From: Puffinus mauretanicus
Taxonomy: Eukaryota; Chordata; Aves; Procellariiformes; Procellariidae
NCBI GenBank assembly: GCA_023333565.1
Contig: JAJKFH010000102.1
Location: forward strand, 930,001 to 994,000
Length of the DNA: 64,000 nt
Direction: 5' to 3'
Numbering within the stretch: position 1 is the first letter of the stretch; each line of letters begins with the position of its first letter. Shown here piece by piece: positions 13,031-27,794 of the stretch. The notes under the pieces were generated by a model. That model was not told the DNA's origin and made no database searches. It was given only the letters and a program-made list of their open reading frames with translations. The position numbers and the translations under genes are program-made.

Positions 13031-15774
13031 GGTTTATATTTAGCTGGCAGCGCATGGCCGCGTGGGCCTTTTGAAGGCAATGTCTCCCAGCCCTCACCTC
13101 GGTGCTGCCCAGTTTTCCACAGCGGTTGAGCTGCTGCTGCCTGGGTGGAGAGCCGGAGGCTAAAATTAGCAGGGAGCTCTTCTCTTGCCAAATGCTGTGT
13201 CTGACCCAGCGGAGCCTGGCGAGGGGGAGAGGAACACGGTCTTAAATCTCTCTATGCAGAGTGCCCAGCGTGCCTGCCGGCTTCTCGGGGGTCTTGTTGC
13301 AAGGGGTGGTGCCCCGCGGGGGGGGTGCTTGTGAGGATGCTGAAGCAGCGGGGAGAGTAGGGCATTGCCAGGATGGTCTCAGGACAGGGTAGAAAATCCT
13401 GATTCTCGGAGCTCTGTTTCCTTCTCAGTCTCGCTTTGAATATCATATAAACAGTCAGGGAGGCCAATTCTTGCTCCTGGATGTCTTCAGAGCTGCAGGC
13501 GTCTCGCTGCTTAGGGAGAGGTTTTGAGGGCAGATGTGGGGTTTGGCTGCCGTAAGAAAACTAGCGTGTATTCACCGCTCCCACCCCGCCAGAACAAGCT
13601 GCTGAAGATTTTGTTGGCCCCAGAAGCTGCCCACCCTAAATGAGCGCTTGTTTGCTCTATATTACAGAGGGGTCTCCCAGCAGGGCGGGCTCCAGGAGGG
13701 AGTGTGGTATGGTGGTTACAGCACAAATTTGGGCGAACGGGAACGCGCACCATCCCTGTCTCTGCTGCTCTGCAGCCAAGGCTTCAGAACGAGCTGCTTC
13801 AGCAGCCCGTGCCTCAATTAGCCTCTATGGCAAAGATGTCAATGATAATTCTTATTTATCCTTTTGAAATACTTAATGCCCATGAATGGAAAAGCATTAA
13901 TTGGGCTCCAAATGACTTCAGTGCAAGGGGAAAGCATGTTGTTTTGTTGACTATTGTGCCGGACCTAGCCTGCCCTGCTGGTACAGTCCTGCTGGTTTGG
14001 CTGCCCCAAGCATGCCGCTACCCTGTCTTTTGAGAACCAACTTTGCTAGTGTGTGTAATGCAGCGGCAGGAACTCGTCTGGGCCCCCAGAATACAGGTCT
14101 CACCTCTGACCTTCCCCATTCATTGCACTTGCCTGAATTGCACAGGCTGGGGCAAAAAATGGGTCGAAGGATGCAGCTGAGGTGGGGACTTGGTCCCTAA
14201 ACCCTATTCCTTTTATCTATGGCCTTTGGAAGGACCCATCTACAGTATGTGCAAGGGCAGCACAACGGCAAACCATGACGGTTGCGGGGAGAACTGCCGT
14301 GGGTTTTGCATGTTATCGGTCCCGACGGCAGTCTGAGGGGCACCATGGGTGTGGTGGAGCAAAATGAGCGCTGCTTGACAGCCTCATAAAGGTCAGACTA
14401 AATGTAAACAAGGTTTGCATTGAAATTTCTGTTTTTTCAGCAAGGGTTGGTGGGCACTGCTGGTGGGGAAAACTGGGCCAACTGCAGGAAGAAGAAAAAA
14501 AACCAGGAAGGCACATTCATGGTCTGCCTGACAACGGTTTCTGCTGAAAGGGAGGTGAAATTCCCCTTTTCCTGCAAACAGCAGAGAAAGGAGAGCAGCT
14601 GGGAGGGCTGCACTAACTCCGTCTTATGCATTCAACCAGCTAACTTGGAAAGTGGCCTCTCCAGTTGCGTGTGGAGGTGTGTACAGAGGATGTGTGCTAG
14701 CTCTCTGCCAGGTCTCCTACGGTAGGTGTACGGGAAGGAGAGAGCTCCAGGAACTGGAGGGGGTGCGTTACTGGCAGGGTCCATCCTTGCTCCTGTCTCA
14801 GCTCTAGGCACAGGTGCCTCCCTCCTGCAAGCACTGCTCTGTGGTTTTCATGCCGGAGAAGTAAAGGAAACAAAACTTTCAAGTGAGTCCCTGGCTTCCC
14901 TTTCCTTTTCCCTGCCGGAGGTGGAATGAGGAGTGCGCATGTGAAGGACATCAAGGTATTTTTAGCGTGGCAAAGGCAAAATATAAAATATATGGGAAAA
15001 TATTCCTCCTGCAGCAGCAAGAGGAATGGCACTCTGTGTCAGACCAGCTCAGGGCTATTGTTTTTCCTGGGAAGGATTTATTTGCCTGAAACCCAGCAAG
15101 GTGAAGAAAGCACCACCAGCTGCAGACTTACTGGGAGACTCGGGGAAAAGGCGGCTGTGTCCTGCTCTTTCCCCTTCGCGCAAATCTGGCAAGTCCTCTA
15201 GTACAAGATTTCTTCCTGATGCTGGCACCCCGCATGCCTGGCAGCTCCTGGCTCTCTGTGCTGGCACTGGGAATGCACAAGGGCTGGGGCTGGAGTGATC
15301 CTGCGGGGCACTGGCACTGCTGGGGCCAGGGGCTTAAGCCAGTTCTGTCGCTTCGGCTCACAAGCCTGAGAGGATGGACGTGTCTTTTCCCAGCTGAATG
15401 CTGTTCTGTGATGGAAAAGTGGCTTTTTCCTGTGCTTGCTGGTAACAATGAGAGGGACCGCCGTGCTCTTAATCGTCATTTACTGAGGAGGGGGGGAAAT
15501 TGTTCTTCCATGTTCTTGTCCCCTCGCTGAACTCTGTTCTGGCGTTGACTACTGGCAAAAATACTAATTTCTAACCAGACAGCCACTTGAAATGGCCTGC
15601 CTTTGCTGTCTGAAGCTATCCAGGAAGAGTCTGTCTTCCAGCTGCAGCGCTGGGCTCCTCTGTCCATGCCAGGCATGCCATGCCATGTCAGCATCCCTGC
15701 CCAAGGCCCTGCAGAGCTGCTGGGAAGATGCTACATGACAGTAAGTGCTTTAGGTGCCATGCAGCATGGAGGAT

Positions 15775-15785
15775 CCCCCCCCCCC
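15775..15785. repeat. C11 homopolymer
   Basis: An uninterrupted run of eleven C on the + strand. Confidence 0.95.
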
Positions 15786-17555
15786 GTCCTAGAGAACGCG
15801 TTGGGAAGGGGCTGGTGCTCCCCTGAAGCTGGCACAGCATGCATTGCCAGCACTTTGGCAATGGAAGGAGGGCTGGAGTATGACTTGGAGGGTGCCCCCA
15901 CGTCCCTGTGCTAAATTTATTTCTGCAACCAGTCTGTTTAAAATCCACCATTGCAATATTCTGCTGCCTCCCCTCTGCAGAGCTGGGCATTTGCAAGGTG
16001 TGCTGAGATCTCTTCTCACAGTCAAGCTGCTAAAATCCCCAGAGATGCCTTTCTTGGGCTCTGCAAGTCTGCTTATAATTCTTGTCTCAGACCCTGAAAC
16101 TGGAGTGGTTCAAGTGGGGTGACCTGCCGCTGTTTCCCCAGGATGGTTCATTACTAGGCTGAGCAGGACCTCCATATTTCATGGTGTTAGATCTGGGTGT
16201 ATTTCTCTATTGCTGAGTGACATGGTGCAAAGGCAGCTTAAGGCTTTAGTTACTGGAAAGCTTTTTCCAGGAGAGTGGGGCTTCATACATTGCTTGGCTG
16301 AGAGTAGAGGCCCCTGGAGGAAGGACAGCTTGGGTGATTGGTACTGGGCTGGTCCTCGAACCAGGCAGTGCTCGAGGGGTCTCCCAGAGCAGGCAGGTTC
16401 AAGTAAAAGGGGAGGGGGGGGAAGAGAATGAGAGAGAAAGTGGTGATAGTGGGGAGGAAAGGATTTGAGCCACCTCTTGTGCTGGTAGCAAATGCTCAGG
16501 AGAGCCCTTGTCCAGCCCTAGCCACCTTGGCAGTTCCAGCGGAGCTGCTGTGCTCCGAGGACAAGGCAGAGGCATGCGGCATTGGTGCTTTTTCTCACGA
16601 ACGTAGTATATACGTTTGTACAGTTGCATGCATGATTCTTCTTTCATGCTTTCGGATTTTACCAGCTATGTCTGTTGTGGGTGCTTGGGATTTGTCATCT
16701 CAGTATATGGCTTAAATGAAACCGTACAAATCCCTGTGTGCATTTCTTTGCATTCCTTTGTAAATAATCCCGATTTTTAAAAATTACTATTATTTAAAAT
16801 ATATGTGATAGTACTGTCTGGATCTGTAGCTTTGTAAAGAAATGGCTGTAACTTTACTCTCTGCAGGTGTGTGTATCTCAGGTTCTAAAGGCATTTCCAC
16901 GTGTAGCATTTTCCACATATAGAGGGTCTCTGTGTGCTCCAAGTACTACCAAATCAGCCCAGAGTTCAGAAACTAGCAATTGAATCTCCCAAGAAAACAA
17001 AGGTCTAACCTAATTTTGCATCATGTGCTAAGATAGTCTCATGATAGCACCTTTTACATGTCCTGTGCTCCAAAGGCACCTGTGTTCCTCATGTTTGCTG
17101 AGCACATCTAACCAAACCTGTTTGCTCGAGTTAAGAATGATTGTTTCTCAGCAGAATTGCAGCACCTGCACTTCACTTTGTGTTGTTTCAGGTGGCCAGG
17201 GAATTTGATGCTGAGCTCCATTGCATGGCAGACAGTTGGGCTAGTGCTAGGGCAATTTTACATGCTCTTTGTTGACCCAAGGTGGCCCGCACAGAGCTGA
17301 TCTGTAATGAACATCTAGTTGCAACTCTTCCCTCCCGAGGAGGCCACGGTGTGAAGTGGAGGTGAGTTGAGGCTTTTAGCACCTAAGCAGTGTGCTACTG
17401 CTCTTAAATGACCTGCTGACAATGCTCAGTGCATTGTCTTACAGATCAGAGGCATGTCTTCCACACCAGCTTTACGATTCTGCATAAAAGCCTTACAGGC
17501 TGCAGTGGTTTCCTTTGTATAGAGCCAGGGTGTGGGATACTTCATTACACTCTAT

Positions 17556-17575
17556 CCTAATGTTTTAACATTAGG
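17556..17575. repeat. 20-bp inverted repeat
   Basis: CCTAATGTT and AACATTAGG form 9-bp arms around a two-base centre. It is probably chance or a small palindrome; no promoter or terminator role is implied. Confidence 0.8.
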
Positions 17576-20500
17576 GTTAATGTTAAGACTCAGCTTGGGA
17601 TTCATGAGATCATGGACTTGGATGCTGTGTTAAAACACCCTGAGTGATGCAGGCTGCGTTCTGCACTTGCCATCAACCTGAGGAGCAAGTGGTTTCAGGC
17701 ACTGTTGAATGAGCTTTCTCTCCAGTGTTGGTTCCTTGTTGACATAGGGTCTCTCTTGTTGTTTTCCCTCACGCATGTTTATAGCCAAGGATCCTCTCTG
17801 TGTAGGGTACTCATACAGTGAAAGCACCACAGGCAAGAGACTTCAGTAAATAGTATTTGTCTAATAGGTACTGCCATCTCCCACATAAAAATGTCCTGAG
17901 GAATCATTGTAGGTACGTAGGCACATCACAGATGTGTGCTGCAATTTCTGTACCCGCTCCCTGCCCAGGGGAAGTCAGCAGCACCTGGATAACCCCAGTG
18001 TGTCCGTCAGTGGTTGCAGCACATGCTCACTCCTATATGCTGCTGCACCAGTGGCTTCCCCACCCACGCTGGCATGGAGGCACACCCAAAACCCCGCATC
18101 GCTCTGCTTCTCCCTGCAAAACATCTCTCCTGCTGCCGAAAGGCTCCATCCCTTCATCTCTGAAGCTGTCTACCCGCCTCATCTCACAGCTTCACGCTCC
18201 TCTCTGCGCTCTGTGGGGGTGTAGATGTGCTCCCCATGTATTCACTTCTCTTCATGCCTACCTGTCCACCCCAGCATGCGAGTACCCGCATGTCGCTGAC
18301 CGCTCCTCCTTAGTGCTCTTTCATAGTGTTCCCCTGCATGTTTTCATTCTTGCAAGCCTTGCTTTCTCCTGCCAAGCTCCTGGGACTGCACAGCTTCCTA
18401 TATATTATAGTGTTTTTCCCTTCTGGGGTCCTTTAAGGTGGACAGCAATGTTCACAAATGTGGTAGGTCAGATCCTGGAATAAATAAGACATGACATGGC
18501 CATGGCACTTGCAAGTTTCCTTTCTAGGGTTGCAACCGTGCATTTCCATTTCAAATTCTGACACCATCCCACACCGCCTCCTCACCGACTTGATCCGTGC
18601 ACCGCGGAGGGGAATTGCAGCCTCCCCCAGCACTACCCAGCAGACCAGCGGTCCCCTCTGCTGTTGCGCACCTGCCCCCTCTCCTCCTCCTCTGCACAGG
18701 CCACTCGCTAGTCCTGCCCTTTCCCACCGTGTACCTGGCTACCGATGCATGTGCCTGTTTGCACCACGACGTGTGTTTCCACTGCAGTGAGCTAAGTCCG
18801 CTGAAGTAGCGGAGCTGGAAGAGGGCGGGAGCCTCTGTGCCCCTAAGGAGAGCGCAGCAGAACACGGGCAATGTATTGACAATATACAGTCATTTGCCAT
18901 TTTCTTTGTGGCCCCCTCAGCTACTCGGTGCAGCTCACTCAGGGCTTTCACACGGCTTTTCCTCTCCTTGGCCTGCAGCGTTCCTTGCTCTTCCCACCTT
19001 GGGTCTTTCTGCGCCACGTATGCTCCTCTGCAGACCAGAACTATACCCGGAGACACATGTATATTTAGAGCCTGTAGTTAATCAGGGAGTGTACTCATGT
19101 TCTTTTTTAGCATCCTGTTCCTCAGTTGTTTTACAAAGGCTTTCTTTACCTTTAAGATCTTCCTGTTTCTCTCCCCAGATGTTTCTTTAGTTTTCAAATG
19201 CTGGCAGGTATGCAAGTACCTGGAGGTATTGGGCACGTTCATAAAGAAAACACAAAGAAACTGTTGTATCTCAGCAGGCAGAGATCTTAGAGCAAAGAGT
19301 TGTCACTTGTCGCTCACTAAGATGAAAAGAATATTGTTGCTGAAAAAAAAAAAAAATTCTGATAAATCATTCTTAATTTCTGAGAGTCTTGTTTGTGCTC
19401 CCATTAGCCAAAATAACAGATATTATTACTAGTCGTCCAGTCACTGCAGGACCTTCTTAGAGGTTAACAGGGCACAGCAGCACACAAACGGCACCAAGGC
19501 AGTCTGTAGGGATCTTGAAATTTCAACCCTGTAACAAATTCTCCCCATTTTTCTATATAAAACTTCACAACTGAATGGTGTCCTTCTGCCTCGCTGACGC
19601 ACGTGAGAGGGCCAGGTCTGCCTTGTCCGCATCTGAAGGGAACTTGCGCAGAGGGTCTCCTTGACAGCCCACATGCTCTGTGGCATTTGCCAAATTTCCC
19701 GTCCCGTCCCAGCCCATCAGTGCCTGACTGGGTAGCTCTCCTGCAGGAAGGCTGTGATGTGAAGGTCTGTACGGGGAGTTGGCGTCAGTTACTGCGTGCT
19801 GCCTCTCCGCTCGCCGGGGAAGGCTGTGCTGGCTCCCAAGAGCAGGGTGTCACAGGGAGCCTTTCTGCCTGCTCCCAGCTCTAGCTCATGGACCTTCTCT
19901 GCCTCGCCTGAGAAATTTAGCTTTAGGAATTGAGGATAAAGAGACGCGGGGGTGCTATCAAAATGCATGATGTGAAAACCCCTTTCATTGTGGTGCTGGA
20001 GGTGCTGCAGAGAGGAGGCTGAGAGGTCATGGCCAAGGGAACTGGATGTGAAGTGGGTGACGCTGGCTGAGGATGGGTGGAAACAGGGAAATTACAAGGA
20101 TGAATCCAGACCCCAGCCACCCCCCAGGCTCAGGGTGGGTTGCTGCTGGTCTCTGGGGACCTACCTAGATCTCCTAATGACCCAGAGAAGTGCAAGTGAA
20201 TGATAGACCTTATTCCCACAAGAGCACTGTCACCTGCTCTTATCCAGTCCCCTATTCAGTTCTGCCACTTTTCCCACCTATCTTGTCTTGGACAGAACTG
20301 CCTCCTGGGCCAGCCTCACATGGAGCTGAGCTACCCCTGTCACAAATAACAACCATACGTGGGCAGTGCCACAATTTAGGATACTTCCTCCTGGCCACAT
20401 GCACATGGTTGTTCTCTCAATCCGAGAGCAGATGCTGGCTCTATCAGGTCGTCTGGGCTTCTTGGCTTCAGGGCAACTCCTAGAAACCTCCTTGTGCAGC

Positions 20501-20663
20501 TATGGGCGCTGGTGGCAGTAAGCAACAGTGACTCTGAGGTACCGCACCTCATACCTGGCCTGAGCAAATCATTACCTGTGCCACAACGCTGCTGGGCAAA
20601 GGTCTGCAGGGACTCAGGTGACAATCCTGTGTGCTGTGCTTGGGGATCTGGCAATGGTGGAGT

Positions 20664-20695
20664 AAGAAACTGGGTAATCAAGAAACTGGGTAATC
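20664..20695. repeat. 16-bp perfect tandem duplication
   Basis: The unit AAGAAACTGGGTAATC occurs twice without interruption and is followed by the first three bases of a third copy. Confidence 0.95.
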
Positions 20696-22833
20696 AAGGT
20701 AGAGGCTAAACTGTGGTATGAGAAAGGGTTACAGCTGGACTGGGTGCCAGCGTATTTATGCATTTCCAGGCACCTATGTGTATCCTTCAGCAAAAAGGTA
20801 TAAGCCAAATGGTTTTCCTCTGGAGATCAGTGGCAAAAATGCTATTGACCTCAAGTAGAGAGAGATGCAGCTTACTGCAGCTGGTTCTTCAGTGCCTTGT
20901 ATGAAGGGGAGGTGCCCGGTAAAGCAAAATTCCTTCCCTCGGGGTACACTTGGCTGCTGCTAACACAGACCCTCAAACCTGCAAAAACCATGCCTGTCCA
21001 CCATGCAGGCTTGGTAGGAGCATTTCAGTGCTGGTTACTTTGAATGAGACCTGTATTCAGATGCTTCAACCTGACACTGTTGGAGTTGCATGGTTTGGAG
21101 GAAAAGGCTGTAGGTGATACAGGTCTCAAACAAGTGAAATGGCTAGCAGCATTGATAGGGAAGTCACAGAGGAGAAGGCTGCTATGCTCGGATTGTGTCT
21201 CCTGGAAGGGTTGCAAAGGGAGCAAGACACAGGGAGGCCAGGGATCAATGGGAAATAGCCAGAGCATGAGCTAGGATTAGGGTTACAAATAAGCATCCAA
21301 GGAAACAACCGCAGAGCGGTCAGGATTAGTGGGTAATGGAAAAGACTAGGACTAGGGCAGCTGGGTGGGGATAGTCAGAGCCAGCAGGTTAACGCCATCC
21401 CCGAGGTGGATGAACTAACCCCTGGCACCCCTTTTGGGATGGGGAGCTGGTGAGGAACTGTCTGCAAGCATGTTTGTACAAGTGTTCCTATGTGAGCGGC
21501 CAAACGCCATCAGTTGCTTCCAAGAACCTTGTGCAGTTTCCAGACCTTCAGCAGGCCCGTACCTCAGCCAGGCTGTTTGTGGTGCACAAGGACATGGTAT
21601 CAGTCAAGCAGCCCATGCTGTTTGGATATCTGTATTAAGACAGCACTGGAGCCGCAGGAAGATGTCCATGTAGCAGCAGCATTTGGCAGCATCGTGCGCT
21701 GCAAGGACAAGAAGGTGCAGGGAGCTGCTCATGGGTCCTGTAAGGCTGTGGGCCAAGCACAGCTCTGGTTTGAGCAGGTGAACCTCCACCGAGATCCTCA
21801 TGTACGTGCTAGCGCTGAACTGTACCTGGGAGGAGGAACATCCCTTGGCTGCACCCAGCTTCAGCTACTCCACAGCGGGACACCCTTCACCCTCCGGTCC
21901 CTTGCGCTGTTGTCAACCCGGGCTGAAATGCCTGGGTTTCCCCAAGGGTTGGCTTTAGGCAAGCTGGCCTCATCCCCAGGAGTTCCTATGGGAGGGGAAT
22001 GTAGGATGCCACAGCAAGGTCCTGACTGCAAGAAGTGCCCTGCTTGGCATGGATGAACTTGCTGGTTTTGGGGCACCTGGGTTTGAAATCTGGGTCCTGG
22101 AAGTCTGGTTTTGCCCATAGCTGCTTTCGTGGCCATTTACTGATCAGCCCTCGCAGGAGCGTGAAAGAAGGTCAGAACTTGACTGCAGGGGCCAAACGCT
22201 GTTCTCAAAACTGTGCTCCTCAGGGGAGTTACTCCAGAGATCTGTCCAAAAATATGTTTCTGAGATCAAAAGCAGGCCATAAGGAGCTAATTAAAGTCAG
22301 GCCAGTATGAGATTTGATATGGTCAAACAAATACATCCTTCATTTGCATAACTGGATCCCTCTGAGTTACCAGCGTTGTCCGGAAAGGCCACAGTGACAC
22401 CAGACACCATTTACCTGCAAATGAAAAACCCAAGCAAACCTCTTTCTGAAATTGTCACGCAGGGGGCTGCTCGGGAGGGTGAGCAACGCGGGAGTTACTC
22501 ACTAGGCTGCATGGTAAAAATTGGCTGAGCAACAAAGCTGTCTGCCTTGCTTGCTGCAGCTAATCAAAACGTAAATAGAGTGAGGGCCAAGGGCTGGATC
22601 TAAGCCCACAGAAGCCAGTGGAAGGGCTCCCACTGGGTTGAAGCCAATGTGGTCCAGAGCAGATTTGTTTTAAAAATGGAAGAGAACATAAACAGGCATG
22701 ACCGAGCTCTGACGTTCCCTTGAACCCAACACGGAGCAGAGCAGCTAGCTCTGTGTGCTTCAGTGCTCGGGGCTATCATGAGCTCTGAGAAGGACCAAGG
22801 GGGACGAACAGCAAAGGTGGCCGAGGCAGAAGA

Positions 22834-22865
22834 GATTTACTTGTGACAGGATTTACTTGTGTAAG
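22834..22865. repeat. 16-bp imperfect tandem duplication
   Basis: GATTTACTTGTGACAG is followed at once by GATTTACTTGTGTAAG; two mismatches. Confidence 0.9.
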
Positions 22866-25800
22866 ATATCTATATCTACTTTTCTTTTTCCCCCATGAAG
22901 AAAGAAGGATTAAAGCTGGTCCTGCAAGAGAATTCAAAGTGGCTCTAGAAATGAAATCAGTCTCTTGGTTTCCTTCAGCCCATAGCATAAGGAAGTTATG
23001 CCATTAAATTAAAAAGCATTATTTGTGAAATAAGTCTATCATGTATGGGCTGGGGAATTTCAGCATAGTTAATTCAGTGCTGCAGGAGCCAATGATGCAA
23101 GTGGCGTGGCTGGATTTTTTTTTTTTTTTAAGGGTTGGATAATTTTATGACTAATAGTAACACTTACAACTATGCATGGTAAGAGAAGAGTAATCACAAT
23201 TTGTGCTGCAGGGCATAAGCTGACTGTTTGCACAGGTCATGAGGACGTTTATTTTTCTCCTCTGTAAAGTAATACAGCTAAAGGTACTTTTGAAGGTTGT
23301 TTTCTTCTGCCTTTTAAACATTAGACGTTGGCCACTGGTCAAAGGTAAATTATCTGATGGGATGAACCAATGGTCTGATTTGCTAATTACTAAATTCCTA
23401 CGTAAGGCTTTTATTTCCTGCACAGGGAGGTACCGTGCATACGCTGCGCCTTTTCAGAGAGACCTTTTTTTGTAAGATGGAATTAAAGCACCAGCTCTGG
23501 TCCCTAATTGAAACCAGCAGCATTCAGTAAGTTTGGACCACATCTGCGTGCTGAGTAGCCCTAGGCGGGCCTCTGTGGTTGCTGTTCCATGCAAGGGAAC
23601 TGTATTTCTGGCAGAAGCTCTTAGAGTTGAGTGAAGAAATTGCAATAAATAATCTACCATATTTATTTCACTTTGTGTGTTTGCTCGTGGAACTTCCAGG
23701 AGCAGATCAAAATCTCCTCACATGTATTTGGTGGTGTTTAGCAACAGTTCATTACATGGGCATTGCTTATTTTTTTCCTCCTGATTTGGCTAAGGCTAGC
23801 TCTTTGATAATCCGTGCCTGTTGTGAATGCTTGTAAGAAGTGAATTGAAAATTGGCCCTCTCCAAGTAAACAAAAACAGGGGTGGAAAATATGTTGGGGT
23901 TGATTTTTCCAGGGTGGTTTACTCGCCCAGAAAACTGGGAGAAAGCTACCTTAATTACTGGGAAGATGAGTGGTAAAAAGTATCTTTTTAATGTTGCTGG
24001 TTGTGGCAACTTGGTTTTGCTCTGTTCCTTCCGCTCCTATAGCTGTACAGCTCCATGCAAATTGTATACAGCTGTGCACACAAAACAGCAGCTGGGCAGT
24101 TTTGACCATTGGGCAAGATCCTTGGTGGGTGGTGGTTTTTTTTAAAGAGCAAAAAATAACCTGGCTTGTTTTTTCAGCTTGTGGTTTGCAGCACCATCGG
24201 TTAGAAAACATCCTTTTGATTCAAAAACTGAGCAAACTGGAGAAAGCTACTAAGAGAGAGAAAATACGGGATACTGAGGTGCTGTCCTGTGTCACCTCTT
24301 TGACTGTAATTGCACTTTGGTGTCTAACGGGTCCCGATTAAAGCCTGCACATCGGGTCGCTGAGCAAGCGTGCTCCGCTCCGCTGCGGCTACTGCCTTGC
24401 TCGTGGTGTTGAAGCAGCTGGGATTTCACTAGGGATTTTAGTACGGGGGTCTCCCCAAATCCTGCTCCCACCAATCCATTCGAGTTCAGTGCTATACCTT
24501 GTCCGACTGGGGAAGGGAAAGAACTTCCTTTGCTGTGACAAATGTGACCCTACACCATAAGGACGTTAGCACTAAGGGTTCCCCCTGGCCCTTGTAGCAG
24601 GTCAGGAGTCAGCAGGGCTGTTTGATATCCGTCACACCCAGCCCTTGCTGGGGCTCTGGGAGTCTCCTGGAATGGTTTAATTGGTGCTTTTCTCATGTCT
24701 GAGATGAGGAAGTCCTGGGTGGGAAGAATAGCTTATAAATTTTTCTCATATGACAATTATTCTTTTCTCTATCTCGTCATTGCTTGTTTTCTTAGCTTTA
24801 CCCTGGGGTGAGGGATGAGTCACGAAATCTAATGGGCTTTCATGAGAAGAGCCTTGGGCACCGAGCAGGGAAGGACCGGGAAGCGGCGGCTGATTTCTGG
24901 GGGGCTATGACGGAGGCACGAGCTGTCCACGGCCTCCAGACGAAATGTGGTGGTGCCTCGAGCTCTGATGGCGTGGGAGGCTGCTGGGGAAGCCCCCTCA
25001 GCTGAGGTGGAGGTGTCCCCCCGGGGGTGCTGGGCTGGACGGGAGGCATTCTTGTCCCTCAAGCTGGACCCATCAGGTCATCTCCACCCAAGGTGCTGGC
25101 AGGAGGCCGGGGCAGCTGAGGAGAGCAGTATCTTGGCTCGCTCACCAACCTGCTCAGATGGCGACCTGGCCCGGAGTCAGCCCTGGGGCTTGACATGGCA
25201 GCACCACAGCCGGGCCCGGGCGCGTGCTTGCTCATTGCCTCGGCAGCGGGCGGATTGCTTACGGCCAGAGAAGAGGAGATGAAAGGGAGAGGAGGGACTA
25301 GCTATCATTTATTAATGCTATCGGGTTGCGTTTCTTTCCAGTGCTGTAAGACTTAGGCAGGCCTTGCAGGCAGCTGATGAAAGAGGAGACAGCTCACCAG
25401 GAAACACGAGAGAACTGGAAGGAGGAGTCTCAGGAGGGTCGCTGGGAGCTGGGAAGGTCTGGGTGCTCCCCAAAAACTGTCAGAGGCTGGAAGAGTCCGA
25501 GAGGGCAGGGGAATGACAGGGGGCATGGGGAGGCCGACTGAGAAGGGATGGGAGAAACTGGACAGTCATCTTGTTATTGCAGAGTTGGTAGAAAAAAAAA
25601 ACATGATTTTTTTTTCTCTTCTGTGATATTTCCTCTTTGTTAATAATTTTAAGATAGTGTTATGCCTGGGGTGTCTTTCCTGTCATTTGAGCTGTTGCTG
25701 GGTGAGAGCTTACCTATACAGAGACCCTACCACATTGCTAGTGTAAGTGAACTCAGGTATTATGAAGAAGACCCATAGGACTTTCTAGGGTTAGCTATGG

Positions 25801-27794
25801 GGCTCAAATTTAGAAGCATCCTAAAAATTTCTATAGTTTGGTGGAAAATTATGCATGCTCTACATGTTTTTTCTAACTTTCTTTAACAGTCTGTAGCAGG
25901 GATAACGTTGCTAATTAAACTCTTCTTTTACTTGAGATGACCCAAAATAGTTAGAGATGTTCATAAAGTGCATCCCTCCACAAGGGTCGCTTACAGCAGC
26001 TGAATGCTTCAGCAACCAGATTTCAGCAAGGGTCTGGGGCGTGCTGTGTGTCTCATCTGGTTTTGTGACAATGATGCTTTTGATCATATGCAAAGATGCA
26101 TAAAAAAATGTTACTCTGACATTCCCCAATTATGCAAAGTTATAAGCATTTGAAGTTAAATCCGGCGAGGCTTACTTTGCCAGCTTCAGAGCTGGAGAGA
26201 TGCAGAGATTCCTAGATGATAATTCTCTTTTTCTTTCACTAGAAAACTTTTTTTCTTACTTCTAATGAGGATCAGAGTTCCCCGGGGGCCTGATTTTTCC
26301 GATAGGACCAGCAGCATTTCTGTAACAAGTCCGTGTGAGCCTGAGTCCGCAGACCCCATGAATCAGACTCTCCATTCTTTTCATTTGTTTTAGAAAGTGA
26401 GATAAATGAGCCCCCCCAGTACTCCTGGGAAGCACACAGATTTGTGTTTTTCTCACCATCAAATGGTGACTGAAAAACGGTCAAGGAGAGCACGCCGGCA
26501 TCCAGGACGTGCCCGAATTTCACGAACTCTGTGAATGCAGTCGCATTCGTGGGCTAATGCGTCCCTATTGACACTGGTGCAGTGTGTACTCATTCTGTAT
26601 TTACTCTGCGTGATGCTTGTCCTGTTACTTCATTGGTGCTGCCATTAGGATTACTGAATTTTCAAACATCAACACAGCTGCTTTTCAGACAGGGTGAAAG
26701 CCCCATCTTCGCAGTGATGAGATGTCAAAACCAGTGCTGAACAAACACCTAATGTTTCAGTCAGTATTGCAAAAAAAGCATAATAAAATTCAGTCAAGCA
26801 GCCCAGTTCCTTAAAAGCAGGTAAAAATCAAGCGTGTGATATATGTTGTGTGAGTGCCACTCTTGGTGTCAGCTAAAAGAACGAAGGCTTTTTACACAAC
26901 ACAAGAGAGCCTTGTTGGGCCGTTCTGAACTGGTGCCGTCTCCATTTCGTGCACTACGCCAGGCCTTCCTCCTGGCTTAACTGTCGCCGAGACCCAGGGC
27001 AGAGCAGCAAAGAAAGGGACCTGGCAGAGGTGAGCCATTTTGTTTGTTTGCCAGTTTACCTGTTAGTGTATTGCATCACAGCAGGACTTTTTTGGATGGA
27101 TAAGCTCCCAGACAATAGGCTGCTTACAATCCCATTGCATCATTTTGGCATCAATTCTCCAAGTAGAAGAGCGTGTCTAACAGTGGCAGTTAAGTGTATT
27201 ATAAAATATAATAGACAAAGCCCTAACATCCTGCAGCAAACAGGATTTACGTTCTGCTCCAAATTTTATAAATCCTGTGAAATGCTGATGTGGTAGCCTG
27301 TATGTTATTCTGTGGTTGCTTTATTTCAATGAAAAAATCGGTATCTCATTAATATAGCAGGGACATGAATAATAAACTTAGCTTACAAGACCCCTTATTA
27401 TTCCTTGTAGCATTCAATCTCTTCTCTTTTGTCCCTCCATTCTCATTTTTCAGGATCACAAAGATTTTTGATCACAGACTTGAAACACTGTGGAGAAGGT
27501 GGATTTCTAACGGGGAGGTGGAGAGCACAGAAAGACAGAGGAAGGCTCACAGTGATTTTGCAGACTCTGAAGTAGTTAATTGTATTGCCATTTTAGGTTG
27601 GGCTCTAAAAAGGCGCATGTGTGGCTTGGCTCAAATCCCAGCACTTTGTCTTGGGAATTCTGCTTCCAAGGTACTTACAGGCAGATTTTTCAAAAACCGT
27701 GAAGTTGTAAACTTTTGGGGTTCAGAGTTATCAATGTATTTAGATGACAGGCTGGTTTAAAACTACTTTCACAAATGATTTTTGCCTCATGCGG

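Larger units (their letters stand above)
9693..27794. other. Non-coding, probably intron 1
   Basis: I see no coding exon with matching splice sites and protein similarity. The contents are scattered homopolymers and short tandem duplications, listed separately. GC-richer patches at about 12500-13340 and 24840-25270 contain open frames without recognisable protein. Neither patch encodes the basic-then-hydrophobic signal anchor expected from exon 1. Confidence 0.6.

Noticed and set aside
12643..13191. 182-codon open frame on the minus strand
   Set aside because: GC-rich stretch with open frames in several registers. No recognisable domain, no splice-site support, low-complexity composition.
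17857..18483. 208-codon open frame on the plus strand
   Set aside because: Composition dominated by C, S, P and H with no motif; pyrimidine-rich DNA explains it.
21270..21360. Telomere-like GGATTAGGG and CTAGGG words
   Set aside because: Only scattered imperfect words, not a tandem array.
24840..25282. GC-rich patch considered as B4GALNT3 exon 1 or a CpG island
   Set aside because: The frame has no basic-plus-hydrophobic anchor, and CpG content is modest and local.
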